DNA of 43,347 nucleotides from a virus: IMG/VR virus record IMGVR_UViG_3300033153_001096, positions 1 through 43,347 of that record; one strand, written 5' to 3'. Position 1 is the stretch's first letter, and every line of letters starts with the position of its first letter. Shown here piece after piece: positions 15,073 to 23,225 of the stretch. The position numbers and the translations under genes were made by a program. Below the pieces are notes generated by a model. It had not been told where the DNA came from, searched no databases, and saw only the letters and a program-made list of their open reading frames with translations.

Positions 15073-15383
15073 TGAGAACTAAAGAACTAATAGCCTCTAT
15101 AAAAGAGGATAGAGCGGAGCTAGAGAAGCTAATAACAGATAACATAAACGGTTATGTAGACGAGGGAGAAGTAGTTTATGTAGATACAAACAGCATAACA
15201 TTCGAGGTTAGAGGTGCTACATACTACCTATATAACTACACACCCATTAAGGATATAAAGCCTAGTGGATGCCCTAAGACATTACCTAAGACTAAAGAGG
15301 AAGCTATGCTTATGTATGACAGTATGGCTATAGCTCACCGTTGTGCCTTACAAGCATATCTAATGTATAAGTACTTGACGTGA
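15072..15383 (+). CDS. Small early protein, 103 residues, unknown
   Basis: A ribosome site (AAGGAG) precedes the ATG. The protein starts with a charged helix (ELIASIKEDRAELEKLITDN), continues with a beta segment (VVYVDTNSITFEVRGATYYL) and ends with a helix. No catalytic pattern is visible. It is part of the same coupled chain. Confidence 0.65.
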   Translation: MRTKELIASIKEDRAELEKLITDNINGYVDEGEVVYVDTNSITFEVRGATYYLYNYTPIKDIKPSGCPKTLPKTKEEAMLMYDSMAIAHRCALQAYLMYKYLT

Positions 15384-15496
15384 GTAAGTTCTTACTAAGT
15401 GTGAGGCAGTTCTACAGAGACTTACCTTTTATTGCATGGGCACTAACTATGTTAAACATGGTATTTATGTCTTTACTAATTTGGTTAGTAGCCTAA
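15380..15496 (+). CDS. Single-span membrane microprotein with GTG start, 38 residues
   Basis: The frame starts at GTG overlapping the previous TGA (GTGA) and stops at the next ATG (TAATG). It encodes a basic N terminus (SKFLLSVRQFYRDLP) and one membrane helix (FIAWALTMLNMVFMSLLIWL). Overlaps on both sides, the same architecture as its neighbours, support a real gene. Function unknown. Confidence 0.55.
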   Translation: MSKFLLSVRQFYRDLPFIAWALTMLNMVFMSLLIWLVA

Positions 15497-15666
15497 TGAC
15501 TCACTTAACACCTAACCAACAGCTACAAATACTAAACCTTTATAAAGGACAGCCTATATCTAAAGCCGAAAGAGCCTTAGATATAATGGAAGCCTATCAG
15601 GCAGAGAAAGCTAACAAGTCGTTAAGGCTTAGATTAGCTATAGTGGGCTTATCTATTGGAGATTAA
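15496..15666 (+). CDS. Small early protein, 56 residues, unknown
   Basis: I choose the ATG at 15496 (MTHLTPNQQLQILNLYKGQP) because it overlaps the stop of the GTG-start gene; a longer frame from 15436 would run through that gene. The protein is helical with a basic stretch (KANKSLRLRLA). It ends the chain of coupled small genes; an AT-rich promoter region follows. Confidence 0.55.
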   Translation: MTHLTPNQQLQILNLYKGQPISKAERALDIMEAYQAEKANKSLRLRLAIVGLSIGD

Positions 15667-15720
15667 GTCCTACTAAGTAATGATATTTATAAATTTATAA
15701 GTTATTTATAAGTTTACAAA

Positions 15721-15729
15721 TGTTATAAT
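15721..15729 (+). promoter_or_regulatory. Extended -10 promoter before the replication genes
   Basis: TGTTATAAT fits an extended -10 element (TGnTATAAT) for the host sigma-70 polymerase. It lies 21 bases before an ATG and is preceded by an AT-rich stretch with three TTTATAA units (15684-15711) that may bend DNA or bind a regulator. A second identical TGTTATAAT occurs at 20531. Confidence 0.55.
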
Positions 15730-15750
15730 ACGACCAACAAAAGGAACATA

Positions 15751-15960
15751 ATGCAAACTTACAAAACCCTACTAGAGCTTATATCTGAGCCTAGAGCAGA
15801 CTTCTACGAACAACTTTTACAATACCACAAAGAGATTATAGGAGAGTGTAGAGCTACTTCTAAACTAGCAGTAGCCGATTCTTTAGGTATCTCAAGACCT
15901 AAATTCACTCATATCTATACTATGATTGAAGCATATAATAGACTACAACATAAGGTTTAA
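15751..15960 (+). CDS. Small helix-turn-helix-like protein, 69 residues
   Basis: The C-terminal half reads as a helix-turn-helix: SKLAVADSLGISRPKFTHIY (about residues 37-56), with the usual Gly turn. It is the first gene after a promoter and sits 2 bases before the primase-helicase gene. It could regulate the replication operon or help load the replicase. The call is by pattern and context. AAAAGGA precedes the ATG. Confidence 0.55.
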   Translation: MQTYKTLLELISEPRADFYEQLLQYHKEIIGECRATSKLAVADSLGISRPKFTHIYTMIEAYNRLQHKV

Positions 15961-15962
15961 GT

Positions 15963-18275
15963 ATGCACCCTATAACAACTATACAACCATTTATAGATTT
16001 AGAGTTATACACAGTACCTCTTAACGGCAAGAGTATACACCGTAATACTAAAGGTAAGAAAGAGGGCTACTCATTCCCTAGTGATTGGCAAAAGAGGTAT
16101 TCAGACGAGCTTAACGAAGTAGCTAGTGTTACTGGTGGACTACTTACTAACCATACTACAGTAGTAGCTATAGATTGTGATGATACAGAGACATACAACC
16201 TATTCAAGTCACTAGACCCTACTAACACAGCATACTTTGACAGTATAGGTAAACTAGACAAGGAGGGACAACCACTAGTTGCAGGTACTATACTATATAA
16301 AGGGCATACTAATATCCCTGCTTCATTCCGTTCAACTAATGGTTATGACCTAGACTTCTATAATGGTAGTGGTATGGTATTCTTACCTACTAAAGCTAAC
16401 AGCACTAAAACTAGTTGGTTAATGGACGAAGACGACACTCTATATAACCACAACGAACAAGCAGTAGTTATAAAAGATATGCCTTTAGCAGTCATTAGCT
16501 TACTAAACCTAATGAAAGCTAAACCTATAGAGACAGGAGTAGCTAACACAACAGTAGCTAAGCGTTCAAGAGGTACACTAGGTAGAGTATTAAGTAATAT
16601 GGACTTAACTAATGGAGACTATATCCCACAGCTAACATATATACTTACTCCTAAAGAGTATAGAAGTGAGCTATATAAGAAACAAGGACATTTACATCCT
16701 AATGACATTAATGGCTCAGGACATATGTACCTATTCAAGATAGCTTGTGCAGTAGCTAGTGACTCAACAGTAGATAAGGATATGTTTATAGACCTAATGG
16801 ACTACTTAAACGAGTTATGGGATGACCCTATGCCATCTAAACTACTTAATAAAACAATAGTTGCACCTATAGTTACAGGTAAACAGACTAACTCACAAGG
16901 AGAGGCTTACTGGGCTTATGACGAGCATTGGGAGGAGGCTGGAGGCTTCGCTCTTACTTCTAAGAGAGATAATGAGCTATTAGATGTATTCTATGATAGT
17001 GCTAAGAAGTCTTACTTTGTATTCTATACACAGCAAGAGAAGCTAGACGAGTTTGCTAAACGTGCAGACCTACTTAACCACCTAAAGGACACAGCTACAG
17101 CTTTTAATAAACTAGACGCTGATGGTATGAAAGACGTACATACATTCAACCAACCTACTAGAGATTATGGGTTCTTTAATGAGGATAGAGACTTCAACCT
17201 ATTTAGAGCTGGTGAGTCACTACAGATACTACATGACCCATCTAGGTGGAAAGATAACTATAAACGACCTACAGAGTTTGTTAACTATATAGAGCATTTT
17301 ATTCCTAGTGAAGAACAACGCTCATACTTCCTTAGTTTACTAAGAACTAAGTTAACTACATTCGGTTATAGCCCTGTAGTTCCTTATATTATAGGTATAC
17401 AAGGTAGTGGTAAGAATACTATAATGAACGTACTTAAGAATATAATAGGTTCACAGTATGTAAAGACAGATATAGGTGGAGAGCAGTTTCTAGCTCAGTA
17501 TAATGACTACCTAATGGATACTTACTTTGTTCAGCTTAATGAGTTAGGAGATACAGTAACAAGAGCCTCAGATAAGAAGAAAGCACAAGGACTTCTTAAG
17601 AACTACACAGGCTCTAATGTGTTTGAGTGTAGACGAATGTACCGTGACCCGTTCACATATAACCAAACAGCTATGTTTATACTAACAGCTAATGATAGTC
17701 CTCTTACTATAGAAGACTCTGATAGAAGATTGTACTATATAGCTACACCTAACACGTTTGATAATAGTCCACAATGTGTAGCTAGTAGTCCTGAGATTAT
17801 ACACAGAGCTATAATGAGTCAGACTAATGACATAGCTTACTACTTAGCTACAGAAGTACATAACCTACAAGGTAGAGACTACGGTAGAGCACCTGAGGCT
17901 GAGGGTAAACAAGAGATGGTATTTGGCTCACTAAACAGTTCAACTAAGATAGCTTGGGCTTTAGCAGGACAAGAGTTTGACTTACTCATGGAGTGGTTAA
18001 TAGACCCACACGCTATATTTAATGCAGAGGTAACACAGAATAAAGTATGGCTACCCATGCTAGAAGAGGCTTATGGTCACCACAGTAGCTCAGATGAGCC
18101 TAGTACAGTTATGAAACTAGCTATGAAGGCTCAAGGTATGCAGATACAGTTTGGGTCGTATAAAGGTAACACAAACACAGGCTACTATATAGTACCACAT
18201 ATCTCAGACTATGATGGGTGTAGTATACCTACAGACGACGAAGCAGAAGATATTAAACTATCTATAAGGAATTAA
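15963..18275 (+). CDS. Primase-helicase: Prim-Pol domain plus SF3/D5-type helicase
   Basis: This 770-residue protein combines two replication activities. The N-terminal bifunctional primase-polymerase-like domain has VVAIDCDD (the acidic DxD at about 71-73) and a later strand with DLDFYNGSGMVF. The C-terminal half has a D5/DUF5906-like region (YGFFNEDRDFNLF, about 402-414) and an SF3-type ATPase: Walker A GIQGSGKNT (478-486), Walker B-like YFVQLNELGD and motif C AMFILTANDS. It should make primers and unwind the fork, together with the family A polymerase downstream. It replaces the T7 gp4-type DnaB-like primase-helicase. Confidence 0.88.
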   Translation: MHPITTIQPFIDLELYTVPLNGKSIHRNTKGKKEGYSFPSDWQKRYSDELNEVASVTGGLLTNHTTVVAIDCDDTETYNLFKSLDPTNTAYFDSIGKLDKEGQPLVAGTILYKGHTNIPASFRSTNGYDLDFYNGSGMVFLPTKANSTKTSWLMDEDDTLYNHNEQAVVIKDMPLAVISLLNLMKAKPIETGVANTTVAKRSRGTLGRVLSNMDLTNGDYIPQLTYILTPKEYRSELYKKQGHLHPNDINGSGHMYLFKIACAVASDSTVDKDMFIDLMDYLNELWDDPMPSKLLNKTIVAPIVTGKQTNSQGEAYWAYDEHWEEAGGFALTSKRDNELLDVFYDSAKKSYFVFYTQQEKLDEFAKRADLLNHLKDTATAFNKLDADGMKDVHTFNQPTRDYGFFNEDRDFNLFRAGESLQILHDPSRWKDNYKRPTEFVNYIEHFIPSEEQRSYFLSLLRTKLTTFGYSPVVPYIIGIQGSGKNTIMNVLKNIIGSQYVKTDIGGEQFLAQYNDYLMDTYFVQLNELGDTVTRASDKKKAQGLLKNYTGSNVFECRRMYRDPFTYNQTAMFILTANDSPLTIEDSDRRLYYIATPNTFDNSPQCVASSPEIIHRAIMSQTNDIAYYLATEVHNLQGRDYGRAPEAEGKQEMVFGSLNSSTKIAWALAGQEFDLLMEWLIDPHAIFNAEVTQNKVWLPMLEEAYGHHSSSDEPSTVMKLAMKAQGMQIQFGSYKGNTNTGYYIVPHISDYDGCSIPTDDEAEDIKLSIRN

Positions 18276-18276
18276 A

Positions 18277-19608
18277 TTGAGCAAACAACTTAAAGCTATA
18301 GAGACTATCTTACAAATAGCTAATAACCCTGACCCTAGTAGGGATAAGTGGTATGGAGTGTATGGAGGACCTGGGGTAGGTAAGTCATATACTATAGAGG
18401 AACTAGTACGTCAAGCTACAGCACAGAAGCTAACAGTACAGGTTACAGCTACTACAGGTAAGGCGGCTAGTCTAGTTAATGGGCAGACACTACATTCATA
18501 CTTCGGTATGCGTATGCAAGTTAATGAGTCAGCAGACCAAGAAGAGGACGCTATGAAAGCTAGTGACCCTACAGCAGAAGTGTTTGCTGATATATTAGTA
18601 GTAGATGAAGCTAGTATGTTAGGTAGACATGAGGTTAATGCACTAACTAAAATGACTAGATATTTTAATTGTGTAGTGTTAGTAGGAGATACTGACCAAC
18701 TACCACCTGTTAAATCTAAGAAGCCTAACCTATTTGGTATAAACTATATAACATTAACTAAACAGCACCGTATGAAGAACCCTGCTATGACTAAACTAGT
18801 TAATGATATTAGGCTATTACTAGCAGACGAACTAACTAGTATAGACCTAAAGGATTATGCAGATGGTAAGAGTGTTCATCATATCAACAGTATACCTGCT
18901 ATTAAAAGAGGTCAATGTGTATTAGCTTACCACAATAAAGTAGTAGAGAGTTATATACCTGAGAAGCATGGAGATTACTATAATCTATTCAATGCAGTAA
19001 CAGAGACTAAGCTAGGTGGTACTAGTCTTGAAACAGAAATGGTTTATCCTAATGGGTATGACCTAGAGCTAGAAGTTACTCCTTTGGATAGAGCTAGAGG
19101 GCTTAAGGTAACTAAGAAAGGTAACCACTATGTATATAGAAGCTACTTACTACCTAAGATTGATGTACCTAATCAATACTTAGCTATATCAACTGATGGA
19201 ATACCTTTTATAGCTCATAAAGGTAAACTAGAGGAGCTTAAGAAACTAAGAGAAATAGAGTTTAATACAGCTAACCAATTCAAGTATGAGCTTATGGAGA
19301 AGTACCATACAGATAAAGTTTATGTGTTAAAAGAGAAGATGACACCTACAGAGAGACAAGAGTGGTCTAAGGTATGGTCAGCTTATATGACTGTAGCTAG
19401 TGTTATACATATTAGACCTGTAGAGGCTAGAACAATACATAAGTCACAAGGGTCTACCTTAACTGATGTATTTGTGGATATGGACGATATTAGTAAGGCA
19501 AAAGGTAAGCAGTTACACGCTATCTATGTTGCTATGAGTAGAGCTACAGACAACCTTTATATTAAAGGGGAGAAAGAAGCACTTAAACTATGGGGAGAGA
19601 ACAGTTAA
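18277..19608 (+). CDS. SF1B DNA helicase, Dda / RecD-like
   Basis: The 443-residue protein starts at TTG (AAGGA 7 bases upstream), 1 base after the primase-helicase stop. Motifs in order are Walker A GGPGVGKSYT (about 30-39), TTGKAASLV (motif Ia), VVDEAS (108-113), VGDTDQLPPV (136-145), TKQHRM and, near the end, IHKSQGSTL and YVAMSRATDNLYI. This is the signature of Dda/RecD2-type 5'-3' helicases. It probably helps origin melting, fork restart or recombination next to the primase-helicase. No nuclease domain is fused to it. Confidence 0.9.
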   Translation: MSKQLKAIETILQIANNPDPSRDKWYGVYGGPGVGKSYTIEELVRQATAQKLTVQVTATTGKAASLVNGQTLHSYFGMRMQVNESADQEEDAMKASDPTAEVFADILVVDEASMLGRHEVNALTKMTRYFNCVVLVGDTDQLPPVKSKKPNLFGINYITLTKQHRMKNPAMTKLVNDIRLLLADELTSIDLKDYADGKSVHHINSIPAIKRGQCVLAYHNKVVESYIPEKHGDYYNLFNAVTETKLGGTSLETEMVYPNGYDLELEVTPLDRARGLKVTKKGNHYVYRSYLLPKIDVPNQYLAISTDGIPFIAHKGKLEELKKLREIEFNTANQFKYELMEKYHTDKVYVLKEKMTPTERQEWSKVWSAYMTVASVIHIRPVEARTIHKSQGSTLTDVFVDMDDISKAKGKQLHAIYVAMSRATDNLYIKGEKEALKLWGENS

Positions 19609-19916
19609 TGAATGTAAGTATATATCAAGATGATAAGTGTGTATCGTTATTTGAAGTTAATAGGACAGAGGGTCAACCTTGGGTTAAACACCACGTAGGT
19701 GAAGCTACAGTGTCAATAATGCCTAATGGGGATATGAGTGTATACCTAGAAGCAAGACCAACACTAGTTGAAATAGGTATTAATGAATATGGTATGTGGG
19801 CTAAATGGTCAGATGGAGTAATGCAACAAACAGCTACAGAGACTAATATGAAGTTTGGAGAAGGCTCTATTATACCCTACGATAAAGTTCAGGTGGGAGT
19901 TAAAGATGATAAATGA
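19608..19916 (+). CDS. Protein of unknown function, 102 residues
   Basis: The start at 19608 (MNVSIYQDD) overlaps the helicase stop (TAATG) and follows GGGGAG; an upstream ATG at 19590 lies inside the helicase gene. The protein is beta-rich (ATVSIMPNGDMSVYLEARPT) with no catalytic pattern. It overlaps the next gene by 11 bases. A helper of the replisome is possible from position only. Confidence 0.6.
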   Translation: MNVSIYQDDKCVSLFEVNRTEGQPWVKHHVGEATVSIMPNGDMSVYLEARPTLVEIGINEYGMWAKWSDGVMQQTATETNMKFGEGSIIPYDKVQVGVKDDK

Positions 19917-20157
19917 GCCAACAAGTCAAGAGGTAATGGATACATTCCCTTACTTATACGAGGGATATCAGCCTCCTGAGAAGAAACAAGTAGAGATAGA
20001 TGATGAACTAGGGTTAGAGGTAGTAGAGAAAGAAACTGTCTACAGTAAATATCAAGTGTATCTACAGAGAGATAACTCATTCCATGATAGCTTACAAGAG
20101 TTCTTTGATAAGACAGGTTTCCTAACATCTAAACAGTTACAAGCAGTTAGAAAATGA
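19906..20157 (+). CDS. Small acidic protein, 83 residues, unknown
   Basis: I place the start at 19906 (MINEPTSQEVMDTF) with GTGGGAG 6 bases upstream; a frame beginning at 19855 would overlap the previous gene much more. The protein is acidic and helical and overlaps the next small membrane gene by 4 bases. No motif is recognised. Confidence 0.55.
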   Translation: MINEPTSQEVMDTFPYLYEGYQPPEKKQVEIDDELGLEVVEKETVYSKYQVYLQRDNSFHDSLQEFFDKTGFLTSKQLQAVRK

Positions 20158-20273
20158 TAGAGCTATTAGACCACACAGCCTCTACAATAGAGATAGTTAT
20201 AGCAGGACTAACAGCCATATCTTTATTAGTAGGTTACTTAGTACGTATAATATATAGGGAGAATGACAAATGA
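20154..20273 (+). CDS. Single-span membrane microprotein, 39 residues
   Basis: The ATG lies in the previous stop (ATGA) and the stop lies in the next ATG (ATGA). It encodes one hydrophobic helix (IVIAGLTAISLLVGYLVRII) with an acidic N terminus and basic C terminus. It is the third clear microprotein of this kind in the plus-strand block. Function unknown. Confidence 0.55.
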   Translation: MIELLDHTASTIEIVIAGLTAISLLVGYLVRIIYRENDK

Positions 20274-20521
20274 GATTTAAAATAGGTGACAAAAGCACTG
20301 GAGTAGAGATAGTTAGTATTAGTGATGGTATGTATCATCTACTATGTAGCTGCGAGAATATGTTTTCACGAGGTATGAGCCTACAGTTGATACCTGCTAA
20401 GTGTAGAAAATGTGCAGACGAGACTAGTATAGGTGTAACAATGAGTAACAAGACTCTAGTTAATAGACCTTATAACGACAAAGAGAATGATATGATAAAT
20501 AAGTTTTTAAGCAAAGATTAA
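20270..20521 (+). CDS. Small protein with possible zinc-binding cysteines, 83 residues
   Basis: It contains CSCENMF (about residues 27-33) and CRKCAD (45-50), spaced like a small zinc ribbon (CxC then CxxC). GGGAG precedes the ATG. A nucleic-acid-binding or protein-contact role is possible. The SSB gene follows after a promoter-like site. Confidence 0.55.
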   Translation: MRFKIGDKSTGVEIVSISDGMYHLLCSCENMFSRGMSLQLIPAKCRKCADETSIGVTMSNKTLVNRPYNDKENDMINKFLSKD

Positions 20522-20530
20522 GATTAATTG

Positions 20531-20539
20531 TGTTATAAT
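20531..20539 (+). promoter_or_regulatory. Extended -10 promoter before the SSB gene
   Basis: TGTTATAAT, identical to 15721-15729, lies 77 bases before the SSB ATG. The leader is purine-rich in its second half and contains a short upstream frame of 9 codons overlapping the start. This would give high expression of the binding protein. Confidence 0.5.
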
Positions 20540-20615
20540 AACACTTAACAAAGGAACTGACCTCGCCTCAAAGAAATAAAGGTACATCAAACACAATGCA
20601 GAACAAGGATGAACA

Positions 20616-21236
20616 ATGTCACTAGCAAAAGAGAAATTTACAACACCTAAAGGTAACCTAAAATGGGCTTTCGTATCAGGTAAAGGTAAAGAAACAGAGA
20701 ACAATGGTGTTATAACGTATAAGTATAGTGTAGCTGTTAAGGTGCATGAGGATAACTGTAAAGAGGAAATGGCTCGTATAGACGCTTTTTGGAAAGAAAA
20801 CAAACCTAATCAAGCTAAACCTAATCCTAAAACTAAAGCGTATAAGTATGAGGAAGATGATGATAGTGGAGAAAAAACTGGTTATGTGCTATTTAGTATG
20901 TCTACTAACACTTCATTCCCTAGTGGAGACAAGAAAGTTGTTAAGTTATTTACAGCTAAAGCTCCAGTTAGAGAAGTACAGCTTAATGGTAAGAAGATAG
21001 GAGAAGATAGTATTGGTCGTGGTATTGGCTCACTAGCTATCTATAGTCATAAAGGCTCTTTCGGAACTACTTTATTCCTAGATGCTATTAGCTTATCTAA
21101 GTTTGTTGAATACACAGGTGGTGTAGGTGCAGAAGATGTAACTACAGATGATGACGCAGATGATATCGACTTAGGAGAGACTGTAGTTGATACTTCAGCT
21201 GTTCAAGACGAATCAACTGAGAAACCTAGAGTATAA
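20616..21236 (+). CDS. ssb: Single-stranded DNA-binding protein, T7 gp2.5-like / DUF2815
   Basis: The 206-residue protein has the early strand TPKGNLKWAFVSGKGKETEN (about residues 10-29) followed by an OB-type beta barrel with aromatic and basic residues, and a strongly acidic tail (TTDDDADDIDLGETVVD), which in this family contacts the polymerase and helicase. Length matches gp2.5-like proteins. It precedes the DNA polymerase gene and has its own promoter. Its role is to coat single strands and organise the replisome. Confidence 0.85.
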   Translation: MSLAKEKFTTPKGNLKWAFVSGKGKETENNGVITYKYSVAVKVHEDNCKEEMARIDAFWKENKPNQAKPNPKTKAYKYEEDDDSGEKTGYVLFSMSTNTSFPSGDKKVVKLFTAKAPVREVQLNGKKIGEDSIGRGIGSLAIYSHKGSFGTTLFLDAISLSKFVEYTGGVGAEDVTTDDDADDIDLGETVVDTSAVQDESTEKPRV

Positions 21237-21276
21237 ACACTCAAGCTTTGGCAACTAGCGTATTCAATAAGTTGTA

Positions 21277-21300
21277 GTCAAGGAAGTAGAGTTCCTTGAC
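21277..21300 (+). terminator. Hairpin after the SSB gene, possible terminator
   Basis: GTCAAGGAA / TTCCTTGAC (9 perfect pairs, 6-base loop) is followed by TTATTAGATTT, a partly U-rich run. It could end the SSB message, which would be consistent with the separate promoter upstream of that gene. It stands 3 bases before the larger hairpin. Confidence 0.5.
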
Positions 21301-21303
21301 TTA

Positions 21304-21367
21304 TTAGATTTGATAGGAGAGTATAAGAGTGACGGCTCTACAGGCTATACTCTCCTATCAGACCTAA
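21304..21367 (+). promoter_or_regulatory. Large hairpin upstream of the DNA polymerase gene
   Basis: The core TGATAGGAGAGTATA (21311-21325) pairs perfectly with TATACTCTCCTATCA (21346-21360). The stem extends outward to 21304 and 21367 with one G-U-type wobble and one A/C mismatch, 22 positions in all, around a 20-base loop with a small internal stem (AGAG/CTCT). It ends 22 bases before the polymerase GTG. RNase III processing, message protection or translation control are candidates. Confidence 0.6.
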
Positions 21368-21389
21368 GAGCTGAGAAAAGGACAATGAA

Positions 21390-23105
21390 GTGACTGTATT
21401 ATACGAATCAGTACCACTAGCTTATGTGGAGAAGATGTTAGACCTAGAGAAACCTGTCTTCTATGATAGTGAGACTCTAGGTTTATATGGCGAAGTTGTG
21501 TTAGCACAATTTATGCAAAGTGATTGGAATGAGGCTCTAGTAGTAGAGTACCCTAATCAGAATAGACTAAAAGAACTAGTTGAGAAGCTATGGGTAGTAG
21601 CATACCCTATTAGCTATGATTGTGGTCTATTAGAGATACAACCTAAGAAGATAGATGACTTACAGATAGCGGCTAAGTCAGCCTACCCATTATCAAAAGA
21701 TTTCAAATTATCAACTATATGTAGAAAGTTCTATGTAGGAGTAAATAAAGCTGAAATGCAAAAGAGTTTCCTAAAGAAGAGACAGTCTTTTACAGACGAC
21801 CAACTTCATTATGGTGCTTTAGACGTATGGGCTTTAGAGTGGTTATGGCAACAGAAAGAGATTATCAATGTATTAGAGAATAACCTTAGCTATAAAGTAG
21901 ATATGAAGAATCAACTACTTGCATTAGACTACCAACATAATGGTATGCCTGTTAAAGCTAAAGCATGGAAAGAAGCTAATGATAGAACAGAAGCAGAGAG
22001 AGCAGAGTATCAAGCTAAACTAAATGATATATTAGGTATAGACCTAAATGTTAAGTCATGGAAACAGAAGCAAGTTGCATTCCCTGAGCTACCTACAGAC
22101 CCTAAGACAGGTAAAATACCTACAGGAGAAAGTGCCTTTAAGAAGCTTTATTTAGATACTAATAAAGAGATTTATAAACTAGTTATGGATACTACTAAGA
22201 GACGTACTCAACTACAAGACCTTGAGAAGTATAGAGAGAGTTATATTCCTACAGAAGACCCTGTTCGTATTAGAACTTTCTATAATGTAGCAGGAGCTAT
22301 AACAGGTAGATACACTTCTAAAGGTGGAGATAGAGTAGGTTATACTAATATTCAGAATATAGGTAGGCACTTCAAGCACATCTTTGGTTATGAAGAGGGT
22401 GTACCTCGTAAGATTATATCAGCCGATTACTCTACAGCAGAGCTAATAGCTGGGTGTGAGATTATGAAGATAGACTCTATGCGTGACCTAATTATGGATG
22501 GTATAGATTTACATAAGGCTATGGCAAGTAATTTAACTAAGAAAGCTATAGAGGACATCACTAAAGATGAAAGACAAGGAGCTAAAGCGGTAAACTTTGG
22601 TTACCTGTTTGGTCTTGGTATTGATAAATTTAGAGATTATGCTTATGATACTTATGGAGTTAAGCTAACAGCAGATGAAGCTAGTGAGTATAAAGCTATT
22701 TATTATCAAGCACATCCTGAGATAGCTCTGTATCACAGACAGATGGCTAAGAAAGTTAAGAACAGTGGTTTCTTAGTTAAGACTGCTTTAGGTAGAGTAG
22801 TCCATCCTGATAGATATGCGGATGCTCTTAATATACCTGTTCAAGGTACTATTGGAGAGACAACTAAAATGGCTGAGAACTTCCTTATGGAAGACTACCC
22901 TGCTCTAATGAAAGAGGGTATGTTAATTAATATGGTACATGATAGTATTATAGGAGACTTCCCTGATGAATATGCCGAAGACTTCGGAGAGGCTTTAAGC
23001 AAGTCTATGAAGTTAGGATGGAGAGAAATCTCTAAAAGTAGTCTATTCAACTACCATGACCTCCCGATGGAAGTAGAGGTCGATATAGCTATGGAGTTTA
23101 AGTAG
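21390..23105 (+). CDS. Family A DNA polymerase with 3'-5' exonuclease
   Basis: The 571-residue protein has a proofreading domain (Exo I YDSET with D26 and E28; Exo II SYD near 75-77; Exo III YGALD, 141-145). The polymerase domain has motif A SADYSTAEL (about 344-352), motif B RQGAKAVNFG (395-404) and motif C VHDS (516-519). Motif C usually reads HDE; here Ser replaces Glu. Phe at the NFG position is the Pol I-type residue. The start is GTG with AAAGGA 8 bases upstream; an ATG 5 bases earlier reads only Met-Lys-stop. It lies between two large hairpins. It is the replicative polymerase of this phage. Confidence 0.93.
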   Translation: MTVLYESVPLAYVEKMLDLEKPVFYDSETLGLYGEVVLAQFMQSDWNEALVVEYPNQNRLKELVEKLWVVAYPISYDCGLLEIQPKKIDDLQIAAKSAYPLSKDFKLSTICRKFYVGVNKAEMQKSFLKKRQSFTDDQLHYGALDVWALEWLWQQKEIINVLENNLSYKVDMKNQLLALDYQHNGMPVKAKAWKEANDRTEAERAEYQAKLNDILGIDLNVKSWKQKQVAFPELPTDPKTGKIPTGESAFKKLYLDTNKEIYKLVMDTTKRRTQLQDLEKYRESYIPTEDPVRIRTFYNVAGAITGRYTSKGGDRVGYTNIQNIGRHFKHIFGYEEGVPRKIISADYSTAELIAGCEIMKIDSMRDLIMDGIDLHKAMASNLTKKAIEDITKDERQGAKAVNFGYLFGLGIDKFRDYAYDTYGVKLTADEASEYKAIYYQAHPEIALYHRQMAKKVKNSGFLVKTALGRVVHPDRYADALNIPVQGTIGETTKMAENFLMEDYPALMKEGMLINMVHDSIIGDFPDEYAEDFGEALSKSMKLGWREISKSSLFNYHDLPMEVEVDIAMEFK

Positions 23106-23117
23106 AGCTTAACCGCT

Positions 23118-23207
23118 CTATTAGCTCTACTAAGCCTTTAATACCATCTTTTTAAGTCACCTCTGCTAATGAGCAAGTAAACATTAAAGGTTTAGTAAAG
23201 CTAATAG
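23118..23207 (+). promoter_or_regulatory. 25-position long-range hairpin between polymerase and exonuclease genes
   Basis: 23118-23142 pairs with 23183-23207 with only one G-U wobble and one C/A mismatch. The 40-base loop contains a small stem (TGCT/AGCA). A competing 6-bp hairpin (TAGAGC/GCTCTA, 23103-23120) overlaps the polymerase stop and the base of the big stem. The ribosome site of the exonuclease gene lies just outside the stem. Like 21304-21367 it could be an RNase III site or a small structured RNA. Confidence 0.6.
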
Positions 23208-23225
23208 CTTTGAAAGGATATAACA

